Counted from the stretch's first letter, positions 1 to 9,014 are shown. The stretch: 64,000 bases of DNA from JAGQRJ01 sp041402045 (GCA_041402045.1 JAWKSZ010000008.1:94111-158110); one strand, 5' to 3'. The notes: generated from the sequence alone by a model not told the origin. Numbers and translations are program-made.

Positions 1-639
1 GACCCCCAGGCGCAGGTTGGCGCTGCGGCGCATGAGCACGTCGTAGTCGATCCGGCCCACGCTGAGGGTGAAGTCGGCGGGGGTCTCGGAGTCGAGGAGG
101 TCGAGGGTGCCCTCGACGCCGGTGCCGGCGACGGCCACGCCCACGCCCGCGTCCACGGTCCCCGAGAGCTGGAGCTTGCCCTGGAAGCCGTGGGTGGAGC
201 TCCCCCCGCGCTGGGTGACCGCGTCGCGGTCGAGCTCGATATGCCCGTTGACCCGGGCCTTGAACGAGACCGGGACCGGGCCCACCGGCACGGTCAGGGT
301 CGGGGTCTCGAACAGCTGGCGGCTGAGGCTCAGGTCCGGGGCGGGGAGGGTCATGCGGATCCCGCCGGGGAGCTCCAGGCGCTGGCGGCTCTCCTGGGGC
401 CAGCTCGCCTCCTGGCGCACGCCCAAGAGACGGAAGGTGCGGCCGGCGACCCGCAGGTGGACCACGGTCCGGGCCTGAGCGTCGGCGGCGCTGGCGGTGC
501 GCTCGCCCGAGACGGCGCGCTCCCAGGTGGCGCCGAGGAAGCTCGGGCCGACGTCCTCGGACTTGCTGTCGGAGAAGGTCTGGGCGCTGGCGACGGCGGC
601 CGTGAGGCAGGTCAGGGCGGCGAGGCGCAGGGCGTTCAT
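1..639 (-). CDS. Secreted protein of unknown function, C-terminus off the window edge
   Basis: The reading frame starts at ATG 639 and stays open to base 1, so at least 213 residues are present and the C-terminus is missing. The first 19 residues (MNALRLAALTCLTAAVASAQ region) look like a Sec signal peptide ending at an A-x-A-type site, so the product is probably exported. The mature part is rich in beta-strand-like alternating sequence, with no domain I recognise. Its ATG overlaps the TGA of the upstream HEAT-like gene in an ATGA arrangement, which suggests translational coupling and a shared operon. Codon use is typical of the high-GC genes here. Confidence 0.75.
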   Translation of the reverse strand, partial: MNALRLAALTCLTAAVASAQTFSDSKSEDVGPSFLGATWERAVSGERTASAADAQARTVVHLRVAGRTFRLLGVRQEASWPQESRQRLELPGGIRMTLPAPDLSLSRQLFETPTLTVPVGPVPVSFKARVNGHIELDRDAVTQRGGSSTHGFQGKLQLSGTVDAGVGVAVAGTGVEGTLDLLDSETPADFTLSVGRIDYDVLMRRSANLRLGV

Positions 640-2371
640 GGGCGATCTCCTTGGGGGCCAGGGGGGAGCGAGTCCGTGAGCGGGGCGCAGCCGCAGGTCG
701 GGGCGGCGGCGAGGGCGGCGGCGACCGCCGCGCGCTGGTCGTTCGAGCGCGGGTCCTGAGACCAGGCGCGGAGCGCGGCGTGGGCCAGGGCGTGGACCTC
801 GGGGTCCTCGAGCGCCGGGGCCACCGCGGCGAGGGCGCCCGGGCTGGCCGGGCGCAGGGCGCAGGCGTCGAGGGCCGCTGCGCGCACGCCAGGGCTCGCG
901 TCGGCGACGAGGGCCAGGAGCCGGGCCTCGGCCTCGGGCCCGGGGACCAGGCGCAGGGCCTCGGCGGCCTGGGCGCGCTGGCGCGGGTCCGCGCTGCGCC
1001 CGCGCTCGGCGAGCAGCTCGAGCAGCGCGGCGTCGCCGCTCTGGGCCAGGGCGTCGATCACCGCGTCCGGGTCCTGGCCGCGCTCGAGCTGGCGCAACAG
1101 CGCCTCGCGCAGGGCCGGCGGCGGCGCGCTGGCGCGGGCGAGCAGGATCCCCGCGGCGCCGGTGGCCAGGAGCCCCGCGGTGCCGGGGGCGTCCAGGTCC
1201 GCGGCCAGGCGCTCGACGGTGGCCGAGAGCGGGGCGGCCTGGTCGCCGAGGCCCAGGTAGAGGTTGGCCGCGAGCTCGGGGCGCCCGTCGTCGAGGAGCG
1301 CGAGCAGCGCGCGCTGGGCCTCGGGGGTCGCGCTGGTGGCGAGGGCGTCGACCAGGGCGCGCTGGCTCTGGAGCGGGAGCCCGCCGTGGCGGATCGCGTC
1401 CAGGGCCAGGCTCGCCTCGGCGGGGAACGCCGCCAGGCGCCGGCTCAGGGCGTCGAACACCGGGAGCAGCGCGCGGGGCGGGCCCAGGCGCGCGACGCGC
1501 TCGAGCTCCTGGAGCAGCGTCGGGAGGTCGCGGGTCGGCGCGCCCTCGAGCTCGACCGCGGCGGCGGCCTCGTAGGCCAGCTCGCCCGGGGTCAGCGCAG
1601 CGGCGCCCGGCTCGGGCTCGCCGGCGACCCGGGTCCAGCGCAGCTCGCTCGTCGCCAGGAGCGTGCCCTGGGGGCTGGGCACGCGCTGGGTCTCGCGGCC
1701 GACGAGCTCGACCAGGACCCCGTCGGCAAAGCGCAGGGTCAGCTCGCCCTCGCCCTCGAGCGGGCCCTGGGCGCTCGCGGTCAACCTGCGGCGGCGCGTG
1801 ACCCGGGCGGGGGCGACCTCGGTGCGCTCCTCGCCGCGGGCGCTGGGGAAGGTCGCCGGGCCGGCGCTGGAGACGAAGCGCGCGGCGGCGGCGTCCCACA
1901 GCGCGCGGGCATGGTTGCGCGCTTGCACGTCGGCCGCGGGGAGCGCGAGGACGCCAGCGCGCCGTCGGGGCCGAGCTCGGCGGCGAGGGCCAGCTCGGCC
2001 GGGAGCGCGGGGGCGTCCGTGGGCTCGACCTGGCGCTGGGCGAAGCGGTAGCGCTGGCGCGCGCGGAAGCCGGCGGGGGTCGGCTCGACCGTGACGTCGA
2101 GGCGTCCCTCGCCCGCGACCTCGAGCAGCGCCTCGTCGCCGAAGCTCAGGCGGTGGCGGTAGCGCGCTTGGTAGACGCCGCTCAGCCCCTGGGGACCGAG
2201 CGCGCGGGGCTCGGCGGCGGGGGCCACGGTCGGGGCCGGGGCGACGCGGACCGCGCCGGCGGTGCTGCCCCGCAGGGGGGACGCACCGGGGGCCGGGCCC
2301 AGCAGGAGCAGCGTCAACGCGCTGCCCGCGCAGGCCGCCACCGCGCCGACGGCGAGCCAGGACGACTTCAA
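636..2371 (-). CDS. Exported HEAT-repeat-like protein, interrupted by one frameshift
   Basis: Two reading frames join near base 1950 to give one protein of about 578 residues. The N-terminal frame has a signal-anchor (SSWLAVGAVAACAG...LTLLLLG) and a beta-rich segment to about residue 140. The second frame continues with a linker and then alpha-helical A/L-rich repeats resembling HEAT repeats up to the C-terminus (for example LRLVPGPEAEARLLALV). Neither frame alone makes a sensible protein, so I infer a single-base indel, either a true mutation or an assembly error. I chose the TTG at 2371 because GAGAGAGG lies 8 nt upstream; GTG 2377 is an alternative. It is divergent from the GH13 gene and coupled to the downstream secreted protein. 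HEAT assignment is by pattern, not by search. Confidence 0.6.
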
Positions 2372-2485
2372 CCCCACGACCTCTCTCGCGCACGTTTCTA
2401 ACACGTGGACCGGACCCGCTTCGAGCATTTCCCGGGGGGCGTGCGCGAGGCGCACGCGGTCCTACACTCCCAGGGCGAGGTGGAT

Positions 2486-3970
2486 GTGAACGTCTACGCC
2501 GAGCGTGAGCGCGACTGGCGCTGCGGGCCGCTGGTGTATCAGGTCCTGGTCGATCGCTTCGCCCCCTCGGCGCGGCTGGAGGAGAAGCGCGCGCTCTACG
2601 CCGCCCCGCGGCGGCTGCGCGGCTGGGACGAGGAGCCGAAGAAGGGGCGCTACCTCGCCGAGCACCGGGTGTGGAGCCACGAGCTCGAGTTCTGGGGCGG
2701 CGACCTCGCGAGCGCGCGCGACCGGCTCGACGCGCTCCAGGCCCTGGGGGTGGACGTGGTCTACCTGAACCCGATCCACGACGCGTTCACCAACCACAAG
2801 TACGACGCCCGGGACTACGCCGAGGTCGCCCCGGAGCTGGGGACCCGGGCCGACGTCGCCGCGCTGGCGGCGGACCTCCACCGGCGCGGCATGCGCCTCG
2901 TGCTCGACGGCGTGTTCAACCACGTCGGCTGGCGCTGCCCGTGGTTCGCCCGCGCCCAGGCGGGGGAGGCGCCCTGGCGCGACTGGTTCGTGCTCGGGCC
3001 GGAGTATCCGGACGGCTACCGCTGCTGGGCCAACGCGCGGAACCTCCCCGAGCTCAGGCTCGAGGCGCCGGACCTGCGGGCGGCGCTGTGGGGCGACCCC
3101 CAGAGCGTCGTCCAGCGCACCCTGCGCGAGGGGGTCGACGGCTGGCGCCTGGACGTGGCCTACGACCTCGGCCCCGAGTTCCTCGCCGAGCTGACCGCGG
3201 CCGCGCACCGGGCGAAGCCCGACGCGCTGACCGTGGGCGAGGTCTACAACGTCCCCACCCGCTGGCTCGGTCCCCTGGACGCGGTCATGAACATGAGCGC
3301 CCGCGAGCTGATCCTGCGCCTGGTGCGCGGGCAGCTCGCGCCCGCGCTCTGCGCCCGGCACCTCGAGCGCCTGGTCGGCGACGCGCCGTTCGAGGGACTC
3401 CTGCGCTCGTGGCTCGTGCTCGACAACCACGACACCGCGCGCCTGGCGACCCAGCTCCCCGAGGCCTGGCAGCGGGCGCTGGCCCAGACCCTGCAGTTCA
3501 CGCTCCCCGGCGCGCCCCAGCTCTACTACGGCGTCGAGGCCGGGCTCGAGGGCGGGGTGGAGCCCGCCTCCCGCGGCCCCATGCGCTGGGAGCGCGCCGT
3601 CGCCGGCAACCCCGAGTTCGACCGCGTGCGCGCGCTGAGCGCGCTGCGCCGCGCGCGGCGCGGGCTGCGCGTGGGCGACTACCTGCCCCTCGACGCCGAG
3701 GCCTGCCTGGCCTTCGCGCGCCAGACCGAGCGGGCCCAGGACACCGCGATCGTGGTGGTGAACCCGGGGGCGAGGGAGGTCCGGGAGACGCTTTGGCTGC
3801 GGGACTCGTGGCTCATGCACACCTCGACCCTGCGCTGCGCGCTCTCGGGCGCCCAGGGGCGGGTGATCGCCGGGGTGCTCGAGCTCGCGGTCCCCGCCCA
3901 CAGCGCGCGGGTGCTGTTCCCCGAGCGGCCCGCGGGGCCCGGCTACTCCGCCACCAAGCGCGTCCCTTGA
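2486..3970 (+). CDS. GH13 alpha-amylase-family glycosidase (cyclomaltodextrinase/neopullulanase-like)
   Basis: The roughly 494-residue product has all four GH13 signature regions in order: DGVFNH near residue 141, GWRLDVAY with the nucleophile Asp near 223, VGEVYN with the acid/base Glu near 252, and DNHDT with the transition-state Asp near 316. The family cleaves alpha-glucosidic bonds in maltodextrins or related glucans. The barrel begins almost at the N-terminus (GPLVYQVLVDRF) and no signal peptide is visible, so a cytoplasmic enzyme acting on short maltodextrins is likely. The start is uncertain: GTG 2486 follows GGGCGAGG at a good distance, while GTG 2405 would add 27 unconserved residues. 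The exact substrate cannot be read from the sequence. Confidence 0.88.
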   Translation: MNVYAERERDWRCGPLVYQVLVDRFAPSARLEEKRALYAAPRRLRGWDEEPKKGRYLAEHRVWSHELEFWGGDLASARDRLDALQALGVDVVYLNPIHDAFTNHKYDARDYAEVAPELGTRADVAALAADLHRRGMRLVLDGVFNHVGWRCPWFARAQAGEAPWRDWFVLGPEYPDGYRCWANARNLPELRLEAPDLRAALWGDPQSVVQRTLREGVDGWRLDVAYDLGPEFLAELTAAAHRAKPDALTVGEVYNVPTRWLGPLDAVMNMSARELILRLVRGQLAPALCARHLERLVGDAPFEGLLRSWLVLDNHDTARLATQLPEAWQRALAQTLQFTLPGAPQLYYGVEAGLEGGVEPASRGPMRWERAVAGNPEFDRVRALSALRRARRGLRVGDYLPLDAEACLAFARQTERAQDTAIVVVNPGAREVRETLWLRDSWLMHTSTLRCALSGAQGRVIAGVLELAVPAHSARVLFPERPAGPGYSATKRVP

Positions 3971-4020
3971 GCGCGGGCCAGGCCCTTGCGCCCCGCGCGG
4001 GGGCGGGGGAGGGTAGGTCC

Positions 4021-4467
4021 ATGGCCGACCTCCCCCTGTTCCACCTCGCCTTCGGCGTCACCGACCTGGCGAGCACCCGTCGCTTCTACGGCGAGGTCCT
4101 GGGCTGCGCCGAGGGCCGCAGCGCCGAGCGCTGGGTCGACTTCGACCTCGCCGGACACCAGCTCAGCGCCCACGTGGTCCCGGGGGTGGGCGCCGCCCCC
4201 ACGAACCCCGTCGACGGCGACGACGTCCCGATCCCGCACTTCGGGCTGATCCTCGCCTGGGAGGCCTGGGAGGCCCTCGCGGCCCGGGTGCGCGCCCACG
4301 GCGAGGGCTTCGTGATCGAGCCGCGGGTGCGCTTCCAGGGCGGCGCCGGCGAGCAGGGCACCTTCTTCCTCCGCGATCCCAGCGGGAACCATCTCGAGTT
4401 CAAGGCGTTCAAGCGCCGCGAGCAGGTCTTCGCCCGCGAAGGATCGGGTGGATCGCCGCCTGCGTGA
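4021..4467 (+). CDS. VOC-family (glyoxalase/dioxygenase-fold) protein
   Basis: The 148-residue protein starts FHLAFGVTDLASTRRFY and ends its domain with RDPSGNHLEFKAF, the classic first and last strands of a vicinal-oxygen-chelate domain pair. Likely metal ligands are the His of the first strand (FHLAF), a central His (IPHFGL) and the Glu of HLEFK. VOC proteins include glyoxalases, ring-cleaving dioxygenases and resistance proteins, so the reaction cannot be specified; proteins of this length are often annotated as lactoylglutathione lyase-like. ATG 4021 follows GGGAGGG. The 3' end overlaps the next gene by 20 bp, which suggests co-expression. Confidence 0.85.
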   Translation: MADLPLFHLAFGVTDLASTRRFYGEVLGCAEGRSAERWVDFDLAGHQLSAHVVPGVGAAPTNPVDGDDVPIPHFGLILAWEAWEALAARVRAHGEGFVIEPRVRFQGGAGEQGTFFLRDPSGNHLEFKAFKRREQVFAREGSGGSPPA

Positions 4468-5386
4468 GCTCGAGCGCGCGGCGCTGGCGCACCCCGAGGA
4501 CCCGGGGGCGGCGGCCGCGCTGCGCAGCGCCCTCGCGCGGGTCGCCGACCTCAGCGACCGCGAGGCCTGGAGTCGGGCCGACCCCGGGGCGCAGGACCAG
4601 GTGCTCGAGTCCCTGGGCGCGCTGCTCGAGGGCTGCCGCTCGCTGGGGGCCGAGACCTACGCCGTGGCCGGCGTCGCGCACCGGATCGGGCGCTTCCACC
4701 ACGAGGCCTCCGGCGTGCAGCTGCACCTGATCCCGGGGGGGCGGGCTCGGCTGGGGCCGGGGCGCGACGGGCGCAACCTCGAGGCGCACCGGGAGGTCAC
4801 GCTCCCGCCGCTGCTCGTGGGGCGCTTCCCGGTGCGCCAGGCCGAGTGGGACCTCCGGCCGGGGGAGGACGAGCGCAGCTTCGTGGGGGCCGAGCTCCCG
4901 ATCGAGGGGGTGACCTGGCACGCCGCTCGCGCCTGGCTGACCGCGGTCGGGCTGCGCCTGCTCTCGGAGGCCGAGTGGGAGTATGCCTGCCGCGCTGGCA
5001 CGACGTCCGACTACTTCTGGGGGCCGACCCCGGACCCGACCTACGCCTGGTACGGCGAGGGCTCGGCCTGCACGACCCACAGCACCCGGCTGCACGCCGA
5101 GGCCTGCAACGCCTTCGGGCTGGTCGACGTGTGCGGCAACGTCGCCGAGTGGTGCGAGGACGTCTACGGACCCTACGGGGCGCACATGCCCCGGGACGGG
5201 AGCCCGGTGCAGGCGCGGGGCGGCATGCGCGTGATCCGCGGCGGCGACAGCTTCCACTCGCCCCACCACTGCCGCTCGTCCGCGCGCAACGGCGCCGACG
5301 CCCGGGACTCGGGCGCCATGATCGGGTTCCGCGCGGCGCGCTCGGTGCCGCTGTTCGGCGGGCCCTGGGGTAGACTCCAGCCGTGA
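4448..5386 (+). CDS. SUMF1/formylglycine-generating-enzyme-fold protein, single-Cys type
   Basis: The C-terminal two thirds match the SUMF1 fold: GRFPVRQAEWD, PIEGVTWHAARAWL, LLSEAEWEYACRAG, GLVDVCGNVAEWCED and a late RGGDSFHSPHHCRSSARN. The fold is shared by sulfatase-activating enzymes, EgtB-like enzymes and many uncharacterised proteins. A true FGE needs a Cys-x4-Cys pair at its active site; here the first position is His (HSPHHC), so sulfatase activation is unlikely. About 90 helical residues precede the domain. GTG 4448 overlaps the VOC gene, and the stop overlaps the next GTG. A paralogue with the same N-terminal layout lies at 40210-41022. Confidence 0.8.
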   Translation: MDRRLRELERAALAHPEDPGAAAALRSALARVADLSDREAWSRADPGAQDQVLESLGALLEGCRSLGAETYAVAGVAHRIGRFHHEASGVQLHLIPGGRARLGPGRDGRNLEAHREVTLPPLLVGRFPVRQAEWDLRPGEDERSFVGAELPIEGVTWHAARAWLTAVGLRLLSEAEWEYACRAGTTSDYFWGPTPDPTYAWYGEGSACTTHSTRLHAEACNAFGLVDVCGNVAEWCEDVYGPYGAHMPRDGSPVQARGGMRVIRGGDSFHSPHHCRSSARNGADARDSGAMIGFRAARSVPLFGGPWGRLQP

Positions 5387-6411
5387 ACGCGCGACGCTGG
5401 TGGTGGGTGGGGGCCCTGGGCCTCGCGGGCTGCGCGGGGACCCTCGAGCGGGCGACCCGCGACGCGACGGTGCTCGCCGGGCAGATCCCGCAGCAGCTCG
5501 GGCGCGAGCTGCGGGTCGAGCTCGAGGGGGCCGACGCCGCGACCCGCGACGTGTTCCTCGCCGCGCTGCGCACCGAGTTCGAGGGCCGCGACCTGTTCGA
5601 CCGCGTGCGCCTGGGCCAGGGCAAGACGACCGCCGACGCCACGCTCTCGATCTCGCTGGTCGAGCGCGAGGAGGACGAGCTGTTCGACCTGTGGGAGTTC
5701 ACCGACGCCTACGTCGTGCGCTACGAGCTCGAGGTCGAGCTGGTCGACCCCCAGCGGAACCAGGTGCTGAGCGGGCACATAAGCGGGATCGGCGCCGACT
5801 CGGTCAGCGACGACGACGACTTCGACGACGAGGCCCGGCGCGACGTGGACCTGGCGGCGGTCTCCGACGCCGCGACCAAGCTCTCGCGGAACCTGCGGCT
5901 CGCCGCGGACCGCCGCGGCCGGGCCGCGCTGGACGAGCTCCCCGAGGTCCTGCTCCCCCCGGGCGAGGGGCCGGTCTCGATCGCGGTGCTCGAGGTCGAG
6001 GCCGAGGACCCCCGCGCGGCGGTCGACCAGCGGGCCCGGCTCGCGGTGGCGCTGGCCCAGCTCGGGACCGACTTCTTCCTCGTGCCGGGGCCGGCGATCG
6101 ACCGCGCGCTCGAGGACGCGGGTGGCGGGACCCCCGGGGTCGAGGTCGACGCCGACAAGCTGGCCGAGGTCGCCCGGCGCCTGCGGGCGCGCTACCTGGT
6201 CCGGGCGCGGGTGCGCCGGGGGGCCGAGCGGGTCGAGGTCCAGGCGGAACTCCTCGACCGCGACGGGACGCTCCTGAAGCGGACCCGCTCCGACGCCCGA
6301 GGCCTCGGGGCGCCGCAAGTCGCAGCGTGTCATGTAGCTCAGACGTTGGGACGAGAGATCCTTGCGATTCACTCGACCCCGACCGACTCTGGGGATTCGT
6401 CCCAAGAGTAG
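5383..6411 (+). CDS. Lipoprotein of unknown function with two alpha/beta domains
   Basis: The 342-residue protein begins with a short lipoprotein signal (WWWVGALGLAGC, lipobox LAGC) and so is probably membrane-anchored on the outer side. Residues 30-160 and 195-320 each look like alpha/beta modules; the second (SIAVLEVEAEDPR ... ARYLVRARVRRG) recalls the nucleotide-free TolB/CsgG-type folds found in envelope lipoproteins, but this is inference from pattern. The GTG start overlaps the SUMF1 stop, and TAGACT lies 6 nt before it, a possible leaderless promoter. The last 100 bp drop sharply in GC compared with the rest of the gene, and this lower GC continues into the next gene. Confidence 0.75.
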   Translation: MNARRWWWVGALGLAGCAGTLERATRDATVLAGQIPQQLGRELRVELEGADAATRDVFLAALRTEFEGRDLFDRVRLGQGKTTADATLSISLVEREEDELFDLWEFTDAYVVRYELEVELVDPQRNQVLSGHISGIGADSVSDDDDFDDEARRDVDLAAVSDAATKLSRNLRLAADRRGRAALDELPEVLLPPGEGPVSIAVLEVEAEDPRAAVDQRARLAVALAQLGTDFFLVPGPAIDRALEDAGGGTPGVEVDADKLAEVARRLRARYLVRARVRRGAERVEVQAELLDRDGTLLKRTRSDARGLGAPQVAACHVAQTLGREILAIHSTPTDSGDSSQE

Positions 6412-6509
6412 GGACGTACGGTGCGACTTTCCTACAGTTAGGGCGACTCACACCGAGGCACGTGGCTCGCTCGCTGCACTTCCGTGAGAGTGCGAAAGCT
6501 GAGAGTCGT

Positions 6510-7531
6510 GTGCTGCCTTTGAGAACCTTCGTCGCGGGGCTGCTGATCGCCGTTCCGTGTTGGGCTCAGTCGAGCGGAATCCACGTCGTCCGATCGGGCG
6601 ACTCCTTGTGGGAGCTGCAACAACGCTACAACGTCCCTTGGAAGCGGATCCAACAGGCCAACGGGCTGAACGGAACCGTGATCCACGTGGGCCAGCGGCT
6701 GCGGATCCCGGGGGCCGGTGGGTCGTCGTCGAGCTCCACGGGGGTGCCCAGCGCGCCGCCGCCCAGCTCTGCGAGCAGCAGCGGCGGGAGCGCGATCTCG
6801 AACCTGGCCCAGGCCAAGAACGACCTGCGCACCGGGCTCTCGCTCTTGATCCAGGAGCGGACGGCGAACCCTGCGCCCCCCGCCCAGACCTCCCAGACCT
6901 ACGTCGTGCGCTCGGGAGACACCCTCGGCGCGATCTCCTCGCGCTTCGGGGTGAGCCTCAGCACCCTGCGCAGCATGAACGGGATCCCCTCCAGCTCGAG
7001 CATGATCCGGATCGGGCAGCGGCTGCACATAAACCGCGCGGGTCACCCGCGCCGGCTCTCGATCACCTACCACGCGCCCATGCAGGCCACCGCGGACGAG
7101 GTCACGGTCCTGGCGCGGATCGTGAAGGGCGAGTGCCCTCCGCACATGAGCTTCGAGGGCAAGGTGGCCGTGGCCGCCGTGCTGCTCAACCGCGTGCGGC
7201 GCACCGACGGGACCTTCTCCCTGGATCGCTCGATCACCCGGGCCGCGCACCGCAGCAAGCAGTTCTCCTGCTACAACCCGGACAAGCGCGCCAGCCACTA
7301 CTACGGGAGCGTGCCCGCCTGGGCCTACACCGCCGCCCGCACCGCGCTGGCCGGGGTCGACCCCACCCAGGGCTCGACGCACTACTACAACCCCTACCTG
7401 GTCAGCCCCTCCTGGGCCAAGAACCTGGTGGCGGTGCTCCAGCTCGGGCGCAACGGCACCGACTCGCACCTGTTCTACCGGACCCGCAGCAACGTGATCC
7501 TGGGAACAACAAGCCGACCTGGGCCTACTAG
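6510..7531 (+). CDS. LysM-LysM-SleB-type cell-wall hydrolase
   Basis: A signal peptide (LPLRTFVAGLLIAVPCWAQ) is followed by a LysM domain (HVVRSGDSLWELQQRYNV), a Ser/Pro linker, a second LysM (YVVRSGDTLGAISSRFGV) and a hydrolase_2/SleB domain with VAVAAVLLNRVRR, QFSCYNP and STHYYNP. LysM binds peptidoglycan glycan chains and the SleB fold cleaves them, so a periplasmic or cell-surface role in wall remodelling is expected. The hydrolase frame runs past the domain without stopping, but a +1 shift near 7508 gives ...NNKPTWAY and a stop at 7531, followed directly by a hairpin; I take that as the natural end. GTG 6510 is the nearest start before the signal peptide. Confidence 0.85.
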
Positions 7532-7552
7532 GTTCCAAGGGGGTCTGGTTTC

Positions 7553-7575
7553 AGGGGGTCTGTCCCAGACCCCCT
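7553..7575 (+). terminator. Hairpin after the LysM-SleB gene
   Basis: A perfect 10-bp stem (AGGGGGTCTG / CAGACCCCCT) with a TCC loop stands 21 bp after the corrected stop. There is no U-tract. The same design (stem, TCC loop, then an identical 34-bp tail) follows the Fe-S carrier gene at 59206. Confidence 0.55.
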
Positions 7576-7689
7576 CGCCCTCGGGGCAAAGCCCTCGGGC
7601 TCACCCCCAAGGGGCTCGCGGCCGGCTTCGCCGGCCGCTGCGCCTCGCGGCTGACGCCGCTCGCCGGGCGCGTGGACAGCACAGCACAC

Positions 7690-7727
7690 ACGACGCGCGG
7701 GCGGAGCCTCTCGGCTCCGCCCGTCGT
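7690..7727. repeat. GC-rich hairpin, copy 1
   Basis: GGGCGGAGCC and GGCTCCGCCC form a 10-bp stem with flanking ACGAC/GTCGT pairing. A near-identical hairpin is at 8956-8993. Confidence 0.6.
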
Positions 7728-7923
7728 GCGTGTGGGAGGAGAACCGTGGCTCGCGGCTGACGCCGCTCGCTGGGCGCTTGGGCAGCACAGCCCACACGAC
7801 GCGCGGGCATGTGGGGCGTGGCGGACCCACGTCCCAGACTCGGGGCAAAGACCTCAGGTGTGCGGCACGAGGCTCGCGCTCCTGAATTGCCGGATCGCTC
7901 TAGGGGCGGCGCTGTTCGGCTCG

Positions 7924-8037
7924 TCCCCGCCCGGGTATGTGCGTCCCTTGAGCCTCCGTGGCGGCGGAGCTCCGAGCAGGCGCCGCGGGTAGGCCCTCCA
8001 CTCCGAAGGGTGGAGGGACGCACATACCGGGCGGGGA
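7924..8037. repeat. 114-bp inverted-repeat element, copy 1
   Basis: The ends TCCCCGCCCGGGTATGTGCG and its reverse complement (about 23 bp, imperfect by one base at most) enclose a core with a second 8-bp stem (CCCTCCAC/GTGGAGGG). No protein is encoded. A second copy with only a few substitutions lies at 8640-8753. Long terminal inverted repeats and short length fit a MITE-like or REP-like element; no target-site duplication is obvious. Confidence 0.75.
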
Positions 8038-8639
8038 CAAGCCGGATAAACCCGATAAACCCCGCCCCTGACCGTGTCGAGTGGGAGAGGAAGAGATTTA
8101 ACCACCGAGCTCCGCTCGGACACGCCGGAGTCGCACTCCGCGGGCGAAAGAGACACCGAAGACACCGAGTCCCGCTGAGACAGGGCGTCGCTCGCCTCCG
8201 CGAGGAAGAGACACCGAGCTCCGCGCCTGGGCTCCTGTATCGAGCAGGACGCACCGGACTCCTCAGCCGGCACGTCGGCGCGCGAGGTCCACGCGGAGCT
8301 CGGTGTCTCTTGCCATGGAGCGCCGCGAAGGGAGCGACCGAGCGGAGCTCGGTGCGTTCGGTGGTTCTTGATAGCGCGTCCGCAGGACGGCTCCTCAGCA
8401 GCGGAGCTCGGTGGTTGAAAACCGTCGTCGCCGGCGCGGTCCCTCAGCAGCGGAGCTCGAGAGGGCTCCGCGGGCGCGCTCGCTCGGCGGCGCTCCTGGG
8501 AGAGGAACACGGAAGACACGGAAGCTCCGCGGCTGGGAGGGCGCCCCGGCGCGCCGCTGGAGCGAGACGCTGCACTCCTGGGCTCTCCAATCCCGCGCGT
8601 GTGCCCATTCAGGGGTAGGGGCGGGGGCAATCCGGCTTG

Positions 8640-8753
8640 TCCCCGCCCGGGTATGTGCGTCCCTCGAGCCTCCGTGGCGGCGGAGCGCCGAGCAGGCGCC
8701 GCGGGTAGGCCCTCCACTCCGAAGGGTGGAGGGACGCACATACCGGGCGGGGA
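8640..8753. repeat. 114-bp inverted-repeat element, copy 2
   Basis: Nearly identical to the copy at 7924-8037 over its full length, including both terminal inverted repeats. It is further flanked by a GTAGGGGCGGGG ... CCCCGCCCCTAC pair (about 8616 and 8758), so the whole forms a larger palindrome. Confidence 0.75.
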
Positions 8754-8930
8754 CGAGCCCCGCCCCTACGGTGTGTGAGAGCAACGCCACCGCAGAAGAG
8801 CTCCACGCTGGCCAGCGCGCCACGCGTCTGGCGCACGCTGCGTGCCGAACACCTGTGGGACGAGCCCCGCCCCTACCCCTGTGACGGCAATGCCACCGCA
8901 GAAGAGCTCCGCGCTGGCCAGCGCGCCACG
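8752..8930. repeat. Direct repeat of about 106 bp period
   Basis: The blocks GACGAGCCCCGCCCCTAC and CCACCGCAGAAGAGCTCC, followed by CGCTGGCCAGCGCGCCACGC, each occur twice in the same order (about 8752/8859 and 8787/8893), with few changes. The first copy joins directly to the end of the second 114-bp element. Confidence 0.65.
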
Positions 8931-8955
8931 CGCCCCCCCGATTGGCACCGCACAC

Positions 8956-8993
8956 ACGACGCGCGGGCGGAGCCGGGTGGCTCCGCCCGTCGT
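8956..8993 (-). terminator. GC-rich hairpin downstream of the secreted-protein pair
   Basis: GGGCGGAGCC-GGGT-GGCTCCGCCC plus flanking ACGAC/GTCGT lies 22 bp beyond the stop at 9015. It may end transcription of the minus-strand genes. It is the second copy of the hairpin at 7690-7727. Confidence 0.45.
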
Positions 8994-9014
8994 GGGGTGG
9001 GAGGGCGGGCCGGG

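Larger units (their letters stand above)
7532..9014. other. Repeat-filled intergenic region without a credible gene
   Basis: About 1.5 kb in which open frames exist on both strands but have Arg/Ala/Ser-rich low-complexity translations with no homology-like pattern. It holds two 114-bp inverted-repeat elements, a direct repeat, two copies of a GC-rich hairpin and many scattered 'accgagctccg' and 'ggagctcggt' motifs with 'gacaccgaagacaccgag'-like strings around 8.08-8.42 kb. It looks like an accumulation site for small repeats between two convergently ending genes. Confidence 0.7.

Noticed and set aside
2462..3901. 479-codon open frame on the minus strand opposite the GH13 gene
   Set aside because: High GC creates long antisense frames; the translation is Arg/Gly/Val/His-rich with no motifs and the plus strand has all GH13 signatures.
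4448..5386. Naming as formylglycine-generating enzyme (sulfatase activator)
   Set aside because: The required Cys-x4-Cys pair is missing and no sulfatase gene is in the window.
7532..9014. Possible CRISPR array or transposase gene
   Set aside because: Repeats are inverted or few, with no regular spacer, and no transposase or Cas motif is seen in any frame.
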